Positions 54,075-62,959 of a DNA stretch of 64,000 nt are shown piece after piece; position 1 is the stretch's first letter; each line of letters begins with the position of its first letter. Location: positions 3,632,501 to 3,696,500 of the forward strand of contig NZ_JAUSZA010000001.1 in the NCBI RefSeq assembly GCF_030817215.1. Reading direction: 5' to 3'. Source of the DNA: Paenibacillus sp. V4I3. GTDB lineage: Bacteria; Bacillota; Bacilli; Paenibacillales; NBRC-103111. The position numbers and the translations under genes were made by a program. The notes beneath the pieces were generated by a model. It made no database searches. It had not been told where the DNA came from and saw only the letters and a program-made list of their open reading frames with translations.

Positions 54075-55148
54075 GTGGCTATCATATTCGGTATAGTCGG
54101 CGGCGGTTGGCGTGCAGAGTTTTTTATGCGCATCGTACGAGCGCTTCCGGATCAGTTTACAGTTAGCGGTGTTGTCGTACGCAATGAAGAGAAAGGGCGT
54201 GCGTTTGAGGAACAATGGGGAGTGCCGACGTTCCGCTCAACCGAGGATTTATTGAAGCAAACAACACCTTCGTTTGTTGTCCTTTCGGTTCCTGTCTCAC
54301 AGACTCCGGAATTGATCAAACAACTCGTACGTGAAGGAGTTCCCGTTCTTTCCGAAACACCTCCTGCGGCTGATCTGGAGCAATTGAATCTGCTTTATCA
54401 AGACATTGGACCGGACGCCAAGGTACAGGTGGCGGAGCAATATGCCTTCCAGCCGCTGCATGCAGCACGAATTGCCATCGTACAGTCCGGCTTGCTGGGT
54501 ACTGTAAGCCAAGCGCAAGTCTCAGCTGCCCATGGCTACCATGGGATCAGCATCATGCGCAGTCTCTTGGGTATTCGATTTGAAAATGCGCAAATTCGAG
54601 GCTTCGGGTTCTCATCTCCGATTATTAGCGGACCTAACCGCGAGGGTAATCCAGCCCAGGAGCAGACCGCGATCTCTAATCAAGTGATCGCACACCTCGA
54701 GTTCGGGGACAAGTTAGGTGTATTTGATTTTACCGGTGATCAGTACTTCTCATGGATTCGTTCTGAGAGAGTGCTTGTACGAGGAAATAAGGGAGAAATT
54801 AATAATACGAGAATTGCTTATTTGCAGGACTTCCGCACGCCTATTCAACTTGAGCTAAGACGGTTGAATGCCGGGGAGAACGGCAACCTCGAAGGGTATT
54901 ATCACAAGGGTATTTTGGCTGGCGATAAATGGGCTTATCGAAATCCCTTCCAGCCAGGCCGTCTGTCGGACGATGAAATCGCAATTGCTACTTGTTTGCA
55001 AAAGATGGGTGAATACGTACAAGGTGGACCCAGTTTTTATAGCCTCGCGGAAGCGGCTCAAGATCACTACCTGGGCATGATGATCACCCAAGCGGTTAAA
55101 TCGGGTGAAACCGTCCAAACGATCAAGCAATCTTGGGCAACGTTTTAA
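54075..55148 (+). CDS. Gfo/Idh/MocA-family oxidoreductase
   Basis: A 357-aa NAD(P)-dependent dehydrogenase type protein: Rossmann start FGIVGGGWRAEFFMRIVRAL, then PSFVVLSVPVSQTPELIKQL; the expected EKP motif is read as SETPPA (Lys replaced by Thr), so the usual catalytic Lys may be lacking. GTG 54075 follows GGGGAGG. A single gene between terminators. The substrate is probably a sugar or inositol derivative by family, but nothing nearby confirms it. Confidence 0.8.
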   Translation: MAIIFGIVGGGWRAEFFMRIVRALPDQFTVSGVVVRNEEKGRAFEEQWGVPTFRSTEDLLKQTTPSFVVLSVPVSQTPELIKQLVREGVPVLSETPPAADLEQLNLLYQDIGPDAKVQVAEQYAFQPLHAARIAIVQSGLLGTVSQAQVSAAHGYHGISIMRSLLGIRFENAQIRGFGFSSPIISGPNREGNPAQEQTAISNQVIAHLEFGDKLGVFDFTGDQYFSWIRSERVLVRGNKGEINNTRIAYLQDFRTPIQLELRRLNAGENGNLEGYYHKGILAGDKWAYRNPFQPGRLSDDEIAIATCLQKMGEYVQGGPSFYSLAEAAQDHYLGMMITQAVKSGETVQTIKQSWATF

Positions 55149-55177
55149 CTAGCAAATCAGACTAGTCTTGGCCGTAT

Positions 55178-55230
55178 AAAAAAGGACTTTCCTTTGTCTT
55201 TTCAGACAATTGAGAAGGTCCTTTTTGATA
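55178..55230. terminator. Bidirectional terminator
   Basis: AAAAAAGGAC (55178-55187) and GGTCCTTTTT (55217-55226) enclose a loop that can extend the stem (TTTC/GAGAA). T runs follow on both strands. Confidence 0.8.
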
Positions 55231-55295
55231 GGACCTGCAATCGGATCCTTATTTATGCAATAATGTAATAACATATATCTTAAAAGGAGAAAAAC

Positions 55296-55493
55296 ATGCC
55301 AAAACAACGCAAACTGATAGAACCTTCAGACTTTGAAAGAATGCGGGTATTTCGACAGCCGATCTCGATCTTTTTACACGGTGAACAAATAGGTGAAAAT
55401 GTCATCATTCAATCCCATGATAACGATATTGTTGTAAGTACTACTGGAGAACAATACGTGAAGGCAAATTGTGAATTTCTAAGTAAAAGATAA
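55296..55493 (+). CDS. Small hypothetical protein (65 aa)
   Basis: A basic-start, beta-rich small protein (MPKQRKLIEPSDFERMRVFR; ISIFLHGEQIGENVIIQSHD). AAAAGGAGAAAAAC before the ATG is a good ribosome site, so it is probably translated. No domain recognised. Confidence 0.65.
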   Translation: MPKQRKLIEPSDFERMRVFRQPISIFLHGEQIGENVIIQSHDNDIVVSTTGEQYVKANCEFLSKR

Positions 55494-55584
55494 TGACAAT
55501 CTCAGTTCATTATAAAAGTCATGTTATATTTAAATAGCATTTATAGTAGAAATAGGGGGTACATTGACGACTGGAGGTTTTCAA

Positions 55585-57291
55585 ATGCCTAAGGTAGATT
55601 TCGATCGCGACTCTGTTTATCAACAAGTATATACCTTTGCTCCAAATGCTATAGCGTTGGTGTCCCTAGATGGAACTATTAGGAGGGTCAATCCATCCTT
55701 CTATCCAACCCTGGGTTATACGGAGCAAGAAGCAATTGGACTTACACTTAAGGAAATAACCCATCCTGATGATTTGAATAAAATTAATGCACTAATCGAA
55801 GAGGTATTGAATGGAAATTCACTACTCTATGAGTTAGAAAAGCGTTGTATTCAGAAAAACGGTAACCTTATTCGGGCGTCTGTAAGGCTCTCTTTGGTTC
55901 GTGACGAAAAACAAGGAACACCACTATACTTTATTGTTCATATCATCGATATTTCAGATAAAATAGCTACTGAACAAAAGCTTTTAAAGATTGAAGAATT
56001 GTATGAACTTATCTTAGAAAATGCTCAAGATATTATTACTTTAGTGAATCCAGATGGTAAGATCGAGTATTTATCACCGTCCGTGCATGATTTATTGGGT
56101 TATGAGCCAGAAGAATTGATCGGAAAAGATAGTTCTGAATTAAATCATCCTGAAGACTTAGAAAAAATAAGATCTGAACCTTTTTCAGATAATGAGGTAA
56201 TTACCTATCGTTCACGCCATAAGAATGGTACGTATATTTGGTTTGAGACTGCGATTAAACTCATCAGAGATGATCAAGGAAATCTACTGAAGGTATTAGG
56301 GATAGGGCGGGATATTACAGAGCGAAAGAAATACCAAGATAATCTTGCAGAGGCCCAGCATATTGCGATGCTTGGCAGTTGGGAATTGGATATTCTTCAT
56401 AATAAGATCACATTCTCAGAAGAATTTTACCAAATTTATAACTTGTTCAAAAATAATTTGCCATCCGATCCGACGGATCTAGCATTCTTAATTCATCCAG
56501 ATGATCGACAACGATTTCATGAATTCATTGATCAAGCCATACAAGGTACAACGATTAGCTCGGAATTTCGCAATCTGCAGCTCAATGGAACTATTAAGTA
56601 TATGCAAGTTCGTGTTTCAGTAACATTTGACGAGAATGGAAAGCCAGTCAAAATGAATGGAACTACACAGGACATTACGGAACGCAAAAAAGTAGAGTTG
56701 AAGCAATTGGATAGTTTCATGACGCGACAATCCGAAGGAACAGGATTAGGCTTAGCCATTAGCAAAAAAATTGTTGGGTTGATGGGTGGAGATATTTGGT
56801 TTGAAGAAATGGACGAACCTGGTGCGACTTTTGTATTTACTGTTTGGATTAAAGAAGAGGTATCGTATCTAGAAGACTCTTCTATCCAAGAGATTGCATT
56901 TGTTCAAAAACCTTTGAAAGTTTTAATAGCTGAAGATAATCAAATTAATCAGATCGTATTAAAAAAAATGATTGAAAAGATGGGGCATTTCACTAGCATT
57001 GCCGAAAATGGCAATCAGGTTATTCGAGCGCTTGCTTACGAAACATACGATATCATTTTTATGGATGTCCAGATGCCTGTCCTGAATGGTCTGGAAACCA
57101 CCAAACAGATCAAAGAAACAATACCGCAAGAGAAAGTCCCTTACATAATTGCTGTGACAGCTAACGCTTTAAAAGGCGATCGTGAAAAATGTCTTGAAGC
57201 AGGAATGGATGATTACATCAGCAAACCCATCAAAAGTGAGGTCATATTCGATAGGATCGAAAAGCACCAAAAACTCAAAGGCGGGAAATAA
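55585..57291 (+). CDS. Hybrid sensor protein with three PAS domains and receiver, kinase core deleted
   Basis: A 568-aa cytoplasmic protein: PAS1 (~10-130), PAS2 (~135-250), PAS3 (~255-373), then directly the G2 box and end of an ATPase domain (SEGTGLGLAISKKIVGLMGG, ~385-425), then a receiver domain (~437-560) with phospho-Asp494 (IIFMDVQMP) and Lys in YISKPIK. The phospho-acceptor His domain and the N and G1 boxes, normally ~230 aa, are missing between ERKKVELKQLDS and TRQSEGTG (about nt 56715-56730). The frame stays open. It cannot autophosphorylate as it stands. ATG 55585 follows CTGGAGG. Confidence 0.85.
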   Translation: MPKVDFDRDSVYQQVYTFAPNAIALVSLDGTIRRVNPSFYPTLGYTEQEAIGLTLKEITHPDDLNKINALIEEVLNGNSLLYELEKRCIQKNGNLIRASVRLSLVRDEKQGTPLYFIVHIIDISDKIATEQKLLKIEELYELILENAQDIITLVNPDGKIEYLSPSVHDLLGYEPEELIGKDSSELNHPEDLEKIRSEPFSDNEVITYRSRHKNGTYIWFETAIKLIRDDQGNLLKVLGIGRDITERKKYQDNLAEAQHIAMLGSWELDILHNKITFSEEFYQIYNLFKNNLPSDPTDLAFLIHPDDRQRFHEFIDQAIQGTTISSEFRNLQLNGTIKYMQVRVSVTFDENGKPVKMNGTTQDITERKKVELKQLDSFMTRQSEGTGLGLAISKKIVGLMGGDIWFEEMDEPGATFVFTVWIKEEVSYLEDSSIQEIAFVQKPLKVLIAEDNQINQIVLKKMIEKMGHFTSIAENGNQVIRALAYETYDIIFMDVQMPVLNGLETTKQIKETIPQEKVPYIIAVTANALKGDREKCLEAGMDDYISKPIKSEVIFDRIEKHQKLKGGK

Positions 57292-58494
57292 ATGGCGGAG
57301 TATTTAAATGAGGGTCAAGACGAAAAGCCGAGAGTCAAATTCATCGTCATTACAGATACACATGTTGAAGATGATATAGAAGGTGTACATTCGCAAAATT
57401 TGATTCAGGCCTTACAGGATATCAGGGCAACTTCGCCCGATAGTCTAGGAATTATGCATATTGGTGATGTGACTAACAATGGCAAGCAAAAAGAGTTTGA
57501 GACGATGACTCAAATTTTTAATGATCATATTGAGGGGCTGCCCCCCATCTATTTTACTTATGGCAACCATGATGTCCGTTGGGCGGACTTTGATAGTCAA
57601 ATGTCTTATTTTACAACAAGTACGGGGATTGATAAAAAGTATTACGATTTTTGGATGAACGACTATCTTTTTATTTTCCTAGGGACAGAGAAAGGGTTAA
57701 AAGACTCTTCATATTTATCAGAGACGCAGCTTAAGTGGTTAGATCTAAAGCTATCGGAGCACGATGAGGCTCATAAACCGTCCTTTATTTTCGTTCATCA
57801 ACCTTTGAAAAATACAGTTTCAGGGTCACAAAACAAGTTCGGTTGGCATGGTATTCGACAGGACAAGGAGCTTAAGACAATACTAGCTAAACATCCGCAA
57901 ACGATTGTATTTACGGGTCATACCCATTGGGAACTGGGCTCGGCAGATACCATGTACAACTCAAAGTATGCAACGATGTTTAATGCAGCCTCCACAGCCT
58001 ACTTATGGACGGATGAGGATGTGGAGAAGGCGGGCTCCCAGGGATATTTCGTAGAGGTTTATGATCATAAAGTAGTCGTAAAAGGAAGGGACTTTCTCGC
58101 TAAAACGTGGATTGAAGATGCCACTTTCTCAATAACACTTCCTTCGTTAATTCCGAAAGTGGACCCTGAAGTCGATCCTGATCTGACGCTTGGTAACCCG
58201 ACAATGCAGATAGACAAGACCGTTTATCGGACTCGCGATTTGATTGAAGTTACTTACACGGGGTCATTGAGAGAAGATGCGTTCGGTATTTTCCCGAAAG
58301 GTGCTTTACCGAGTGAGACGCAGCCTATTACTCCCATAGCGCATATTAAAAGCAATTTGGCTAGTCAGCCGGATGGGGAAATCATATTCACTGATCTGAA
58401 TCTTCCAGAGGGATCTTACGATATCATCTATTTGGGGGAAACGATGAATACTGAGCTGAGTCGAATATCTTTTGAGGTTATTTCTGAAGATTAG
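57292..58494 (+). CDS. Calcineurin-like metallophosphoesterase
   Basis: A 400-aa protein with all metal-binding blocks: DTHVEDD (Asp22, His24), HIGDVTNNG, YGNHDVRW, FVHQPL and FTGHTHWE. The C-terminal ~130 residues form a beta-rich domain. No signal peptide is visible although many relatives are secreted. It starts one codon after the hybrid sensor stop (TAAATG), suggesting coupled translation and perhaps a joint role. Substrate unknown (nucleotides, phosphodiesters or phosphoproteins are possible). Confidence 0.82.
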   Translation: MAEYLNEGQDEKPRVKFIVITDTHVEDDIEGVHSQNLIQALQDIRATSPDSLGIMHIGDVTNNGKQKEFETMTQIFNDHIEGLPPIYFTYGNHDVRWADFDSQMSYFTTSTGIDKKYYDFWMNDYLFIFLGTEKGLKDSSYLSETQLKWLDLKLSEHDEAHKPSFIFVHQPLKNTVSGSQNKFGWHGIRQDKELKTILAKHPQTIVFTGHTHWELGSADTMYNSKYATMFNAASTAYLWTDEDVEKAGSQGYFVEVYDHKVVVKGRDFLAKTWIEDATFSITLPSLIPKVDPEVDPDLTLGNPTMQIDKTVYRTRDLIEVTYTGSLREDAFGIFPKGALPSETQPITPIAHIKSNLASQPDGEIIFTDLNLPEGSYDIIYLGETMNTELSRISFEVISED

Positions 58495-58573
58495 ATGATG
58501 ATTAAGTTGCATGCTGAACAATTTAAATGCTAGGAGCTGTCCCGAAAGTAAATAATTTCACTTAAGGGCACAG

Positions 58574-58618
58574 AAAAAAATGAGGTGGCAGGGTTATTCT
58601 TGCCTCCTCATTTTTTTT
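58574..58618. terminator. Strong bidirectional terminator
   Basis: ATGAGGTGGCA and TGCCTCCTCAT form an 11-bp stem with one mismatch, flanked by seven A and eight T. It serves the phosphoesterase (plus) and the convergent Lrp gene (minus). Confidence 0.9.
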
Positions 58619-58735
58619 GTTTTCTGTCGACTGCAAGGGAAAGTCACCCGACCTCTAGTAAGCGGAACGTCGATCCGTTATTTCAGGAAATCTGCTTATG
58701 AAATTGAATAAGGGGAACGTGAGTACTCTATTTGA

Positions 58736-59200
58736 TCAAAAAGAACGATCCGGAGGCACGAATGCTTCTTCAAGCGATGGGATAAGAAATTTATGCTCGA
58801 TTGGTGATGACATCACGATTAGAATCGTATACGTCCCATATTTATCACATTGGTTGCCGAACTCTTCGAGAGACCGTGTGGAGTCGGTCATTACTTTCAA
58901 TAAGTAGTTGTGTTCTCCGCTTATGCGGTTGCATTCGACGACATCGGAGGATGAGCGGCAAAAATCAAGGAATGCATGACAATCCCTAGTACGAAATAGG
59001 ATGTAGGCGGAAGCTTGTTTCCCGATTTTCTCCGGGGAAATCATGGTGCGATACTCCTTGATGATCCCTTTTTCCTCCATACGTCTTACTCTCTCCGTTA
59101 CTGCGGGTTGTGATAACCCGACACACTTGCCAAGTTCCGTCATTGATATTCTTGCTTGGTTTTGAAGATAGTAAAGGATTTGTTTATCAACATGGTCCAT
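58736..59200 (-). CDS. Lrp/AsnC-family transcriptional regulator
   Basis: A 154-aa regulator: helix-turn-helix MTELGKCVGLSQPAVTERVR followed by an RAM ligand domain (SGEHNYLLKVMTDSTRSLEE). The ATG at 59200 has AAAGGAG upstream. It is divergent from a serine hydrolase/MFS pair, which it probably controls. Confidence 0.88.
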   Translation of the reverse strand: MDHVDKQILYYLQNQARISMTELGKCVGLSQPAVTERVRRMEEKGIIKEYRTMISPEKIGKQASAYILFRTRDCHAFLDFCRSSSDVVECNRISGEHNYLLKVMTDSTRSLEEFGNQCDKYGTYTILIVMSSPIEHKFLIPSLEEAFVPPDRSF

Positions 59201-59371
59201 CGAAATCGGCTCCTTTAAATTTAAGGTTTTCTTTAAAAACTAACTCGTTTTTATTTGTTAAAGGGGAGACATAACTTGAATACCTTATGTAAAGCAAGTC
59301 GCTTAATTAATATAATAAACTAACAATAGTGAAGTGATCAAATCTTTACTATTCAGAGAGGATGAATATCA

Positions 59372-60550
59372 ATGAATAAGTTGAATGCAAACAAAATGAA
59401 TCCTGATCGATTACAAGCACGCATGGATGAAGTAATCGATCGTACCCTTGCCGATAAACGGTTGGTTGGCGCTGTCATTAAAGTGGCGATAGACGGGGTA
59501 CTAGTTTATAACCGCGCTGCCGGTTTTGCAGACCGTGAAAAGAACCAGACGATACATGAAAATGCCTTATTTAGGCTTGCTTCTGTGTCCAAACCTATCG
59601 TTTCAACAGCTGCGATGGTACTAGTTTCACAAGGCAGCTTACGACTTGACGACCCCGTTGATCGTTGGCTTCCAGAGTTTCGCCCACGTTTGGAGAGCGG
59701 TGAATTCGCGACATTGACGATTCGGCATTTGATGACGCATACGGCGGGGCTAACTTACCGCTTTTTCCAGGAAGAGAATGGTCCCTATCATCGCGCTTGG
59801 GTATCGGATGGCATGGATCAGGCAGGTATCACGTTAGAAGAGAACCTGCGCCGTATTGCCTCTGTTCCGCTCCTCTACACGCCAGGCACCCAGTGGAAAT
59901 ATTCAATCGCGACTGATGTTCTAGGCGCCGTGATTGCGAAGGTTACAGATTCACCTCTTGGCGAAGCCATTCGTATGCTAGTGACAGCGCCGCTTGGCAT
60001 GGACGACACAGGATTTACAGCAGTCGATCCAGATCGACTTGCGACGGCCTATGCCAATGCTGTGCCTGAGCCACGGCCTATGCGTGATCACGATAGCATT
60101 GATTTTATAGAAGGCACGGCTGGCTTCCGGCTTGCCCCTGGTCGGGCACTTGACGATACGGCCTATCACTCCGGAGGAGCCGGCATGGTCGGGAGCGCCG
60201 GCGACTTATTCCTGCTGCTGGAAGCTTTACGCAAGGGCGGAGCACCCCTGCTGCCGGAGAATCTGGTTCGTGAGATGACTACCAACCAGATTGGTGATCT
60301 GCCAATGGCCTTTTGGCCAGGGCGAGGCTTTGGCCTAGGATTTACGCTGCTCAAGGATCCTATTGCCGCAGACACTCCAGAATCACCGGGCACCTGGCGC
60401 ATGGGTGGTACCTATGGGCATTCCTGGTTCGTTGATCCTGAGAAGCAGCTAAGTGTCATAGCGTTTACTAATACAGCACTGGAAGGCATGTCAGGCCAGT
60501 TTACCGTTGATCTTTGTGAAGCCGTTTATGACGGGATCAGGAAGGAATGA
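59372..60550 (+). CDS. Beta-lactamase-fold serine hydrolase (EstB-like)
   Basis: A 392-aa class C beta-lactamase-type protein with Ser71-x-x-Lys74 (SVSK), the Tyr motif region WKYSIATD and a C-terminal YGHSWFVDPE in place of KTG. No signal peptide, so cytoplasmic; such proteins are usually esterases. The ATG follows GAGGATG. It overlaps the MFS gene by 4 bases (ATGA), so hydrolysis and export or uptake of one compound may be linked. Confidence 0.85.
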   Translation: MNKLNANKMNPDRLQARMDEVIDRTLADKRLVGAVIKVAIDGVLVYNRAAGFADREKNQTIHENALFRLASVSKPIVSTAAMVLVSQGSLRLDDPVDRWLPEFRPRLESGEFATLTIRHLMTHTAGLTYRFFQEENGPYHRAWVSDGMDQAGITLEENLRRIASVPLLYTPGTQWKYSIATDVLGAVIAKVTDSPLGEAIRMLVTAPLGMDDTGFTAVDPDRLATAYANAVPEPRPMRDHDSIDFIEGTAGFRLAPGRALDDTAYHSGGAGMVGSAGDLFLLLEALRKGGAPLLPENLVREMTTNQIGDLPMAFWPGRGFGLGFTLLKDPIAADTPESPGTWRMGGTYGHSWFVDPEKQLSVIAFTNTALEGMSGQFTVDLCEAVYDGIRKE

Positions 60551-61740
60551 ATGAACTGAAGATAAACCCAATATTCTTTATCGCTATGGGCTTATTCGGC
60601 GTGTATACCATTGAGTTTGGTGTTGTCGGAATATTACCAGCTATTACGGAGCGTTACAATGTCAGTACGTCTCAGGCCGGCATGCTAGTTGGGGTGTTTG
60701 CGCTTGTTATAGCACTATGTGGTCCCTTTATGGTGCTGCTTCTTTCTAAATATAATCATAAAAAAGTAATGATAGTGTCTTTACTCATTTTTGCTGGAAG
60801 TAGTTTATTATCAGCTTATGCTCCTAATTTTTATGTTTTGCTGGCGCTTCGGATTATCCCGGCATTGTTCCATCCCGTATATTTTTCCTTGGCCTTTGCA
60901 GCTGCAGTTTCGCTCTATCCAAAGGAAAAATCCACTCAGGCTTCTGCGAAAGCATTTGTTGGTACTAGTATGGGTATGGTACTTGGAATTCCGATAACAA
61001 CCTATCTCGTAGATCAATTCTCATTCGAGGCCGCTTTTATATTTTGTGCCGTTGTAAACACCGCTGCTAGTGTGGGGATCGCCATCATGCTTCCGAAATC
61101 GTCCAAATTCGAGAAAGTTTCTTACGGGGAACAGCTCGGTATATTGCGTAAAGTCCCCCTTTGGATCAATATTGGAGCTGCAACGTTCATATTTGCCGCT
61201 ATGTTTTCGGTCTATAGCTATGCTGCCGAATACTTGGAACAAGTGATGGGGTTGAGTGGGGAAATCATTAGCGTCATGCTTGTCATTTTCGGTGTTGGGG
61301 GAGTGGCCGGCAACTTGCTGGCAGGGAGACTGATTGGTAAAAACAAGGTCAGAACGACTGTTTTCCATCCGATCGTATTAGCCATCTCTTTCTTATTGCT
61401 TTATATGGGGGAAAAATCCATTGTGCCTATCATTGTCGTTATGGTTTTGTGGGGAGCAGCTCATACCAGTGGACTCATCGTAACCCAGATATGGTTAACT
61501 TCGGAAGCTCCGGAAGCTCCTGAATTTGCCACTGGGCTGTATATTTCCTTCATCAATCTGGGTGTGTCCATCGGTTCGTTAGCAGGTGGGTGGTTTATTA
61601 CCACTACAGGCATGAAAGGGACTATATGGAGCGGCTTATTATTTATTATGTTGGCACTTGTGTGTATTGGATTTAAAATCTTTTACTTTAACCGAAAAGG
61701 ATTACAGGTAAATCGGGTTTCAAAACGGGGCGCTGTATAA
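60547..61740 (+). CDS. MFS transporter (DHA1, 12 helices)
   Basis: A 397-aa major facilitator protein: FGVYTIEFGVVGILPAITER, ALRIIPALFHPVYFSLAFA and a second half starting near residue 205. It resembles arabinose-efflux/YdhP-type DHA1 exporters. Translationally coupled to the hydrolase gene. Substrate unknown. Confidence 0.88.
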   Translation: MNELKINPIFFIAMGLFGVYTIEFGVVGILPAITERYNVSTSQAGMLVGVFALVIALCGPFMVLLLSKYNHKKVMIVSLLIFAGSSLLSAYAPNFYVLLALRIIPALFHPVYFSLAFAAAVSLYPKEKSTQASAKAFVGTSMGMVLGIPITTYLVDQFSFEAAFIFCAVVNTAASVGIAIMLPKSSKFEKVSYGEQLGILRKVPLWINIGAATFIFAAMFSVYSYAAEYLEQVMGLSGEIISVMLVIFGVGGVAGNLLAGRLIGKNKVRTTVFHPIVLAISFLLLYMGEKSIVPIIVVMVLWGAAHTSGLIVTQIWLTSEAPEAPEFATGLYISFINLGVSIGSLAGGWFITTTGMKGTIWSGLLFIMLALVCIGFKIFYFNRKGLQVNRVSKRGAV

Positions 61741-61809
61741 ACAGTTTTCATCTCTAGTAGATTCTAGCGGAAATAAGAAATACAAATCCAATAAAAAGAC
61801 TTAGTTTGT

Positions 61810-61834
61810 GGCTGCCGCGCGCAGCCTTATTTTG
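61810..61834 (+). terminator. Terminator after the MFS gene
   Basis: GGCTGC-CGCGC-GCAGCC followed by TTATTTTG. Confidence 0.75.
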
Positions 61835-61966
61835 CTATCAGATAGTGGAATAATAATAAATATTTTTTAACACCTACACCCCCGTCTATTAATTTGATAC
61901 AATTCTATTCTATTAGAAACGAAGCAGAAAGCCTTTTTAACATACATTCTGTTCTGGAGAAACGAT

Positions 61967-62872
61967 ATGAACTTATTTAAAGAGCCGATTCATTATAATG
62001 ACCCTCTCCTTCGTATTCAAGTGCGCAGCTTTAATAGCATGGAAATATGCCAGCATGGATGGCATGTCCATCCTCAAGTAGAGATTATTGCTGTTCGATC
62101 CGGTAGAATGGAAATCCATATGCCGGCAGAGGTATGCCATTTGCGAGCGGGAGATGTACTGATTTTGGGTTCTTGTCAGCCCCATCTCGATCTGAGAAGA
62201 CAGAACGAGGTGGTTGATTATGTCGTGCTACAATTTGAGCCTGAAGCATTCTTTGATTCCAATATGCTGCCATACCTATATTTGTTTCAGGAGGCGATGC
62301 TGCCTTCAGTCAAACTAAACACATTGTTTAAGGAGAATTCGGAATTGCGGCAGCAATTCTACAGCACGGTAATTGAATTGCAGCAAGAACATCAGCAGAG
62401 GCAGAGGGGCTATGAGCTCGCAATGAACTATTTGGTAAAGAAATGTATTTTTTTATTATTACGTCATGACAACATGGGATTGTTAGGACCAAGCCGATCG
62501 ATAAACGACTCCAACTTAAAGTCAGTGTTCGATTATGTGGAAGCCCATTTATCCGATAAAATAACCGCCCAGCAAGCATGTCACCTCGTTAATTTCAGCT
62601 ATACCTATTTCCTTAAATATTTCAAACAGATCATGGGCATTTCCTTCACAGACTATGTGATTCATCGCAGAATCAAATATGCCGAACGTCTCCTTTTGAC
62701 CGAAGATCTTAGCATTGCTCAGATTGCTGAACAGGTCGGCTTACCGAACATTTCCCACTTCTACAAACTATTTAAACGACTCCATCAATGTTCCCCTAAA
62801 AGCTTTAAAGACACCATGATAGCCCGAACTCATGAAACTACTGCCTTGGGCCCAATGATCACAACAGAATAG
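61967..62872 (+). CDS. AraC-family regulator with cupin domain
   Basis: A 301-aa regulator: N-terminal cupin (residues ~20-95; HGWHVHPQVEIIAVRSGRME, HLRAGDVLILGSCQPH) for a small ligand, and a C-terminal double helix-turn-helix (FSYTYFLKYFKQIMGISFTD; IAEQVGLPNISHFYKLFKR). The ATG follows CTGGAGAAACG. It lies just upstream of a GH13-like gene in the same direction and may control it. Confidence 0.88.
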   Translation: MNLFKEPIHYNDPLLRIQVRSFNSMEICQHGWHVHPQVEIIAVRSGRMEIHMPAEVCHLRAGDVLILGSCQPHLDLRRQNEVVDYVVLQFEPEAFFDSNMLPYLYLFQEAMLPSVKLNTLFKENSELRQQFYSTVIELQQEHQQRQRGYELAMNYLVKKCIFLLLRHDNMGLLGPSRSINDSNLKSVFDYVEAHLSDKITAQQACHLVNFSYTYFLKYFKQIMGISFTDYVIHRRIKYAERLLLTEDLSIAQIAEQVGLPNISHFYKLFKRLHQCSPKSFKDTMIARTHETTALGPMITTE

Positions 62873-62959
62873 CATCATAATTGAGTGGAATCGGATATGG
62901 GCAGCCTGTTTCGTTACAGCTACTATAGGAGTAGAGAATAATAGGAAGGAGCTCATACA

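Noticed and set aside
58532..58560. Insertion-sequence end (GAGCTGTCCCGAAAGT)
   Set aside because: Resembles some transposon termini, but no transposase fragment or matching second end is visible.
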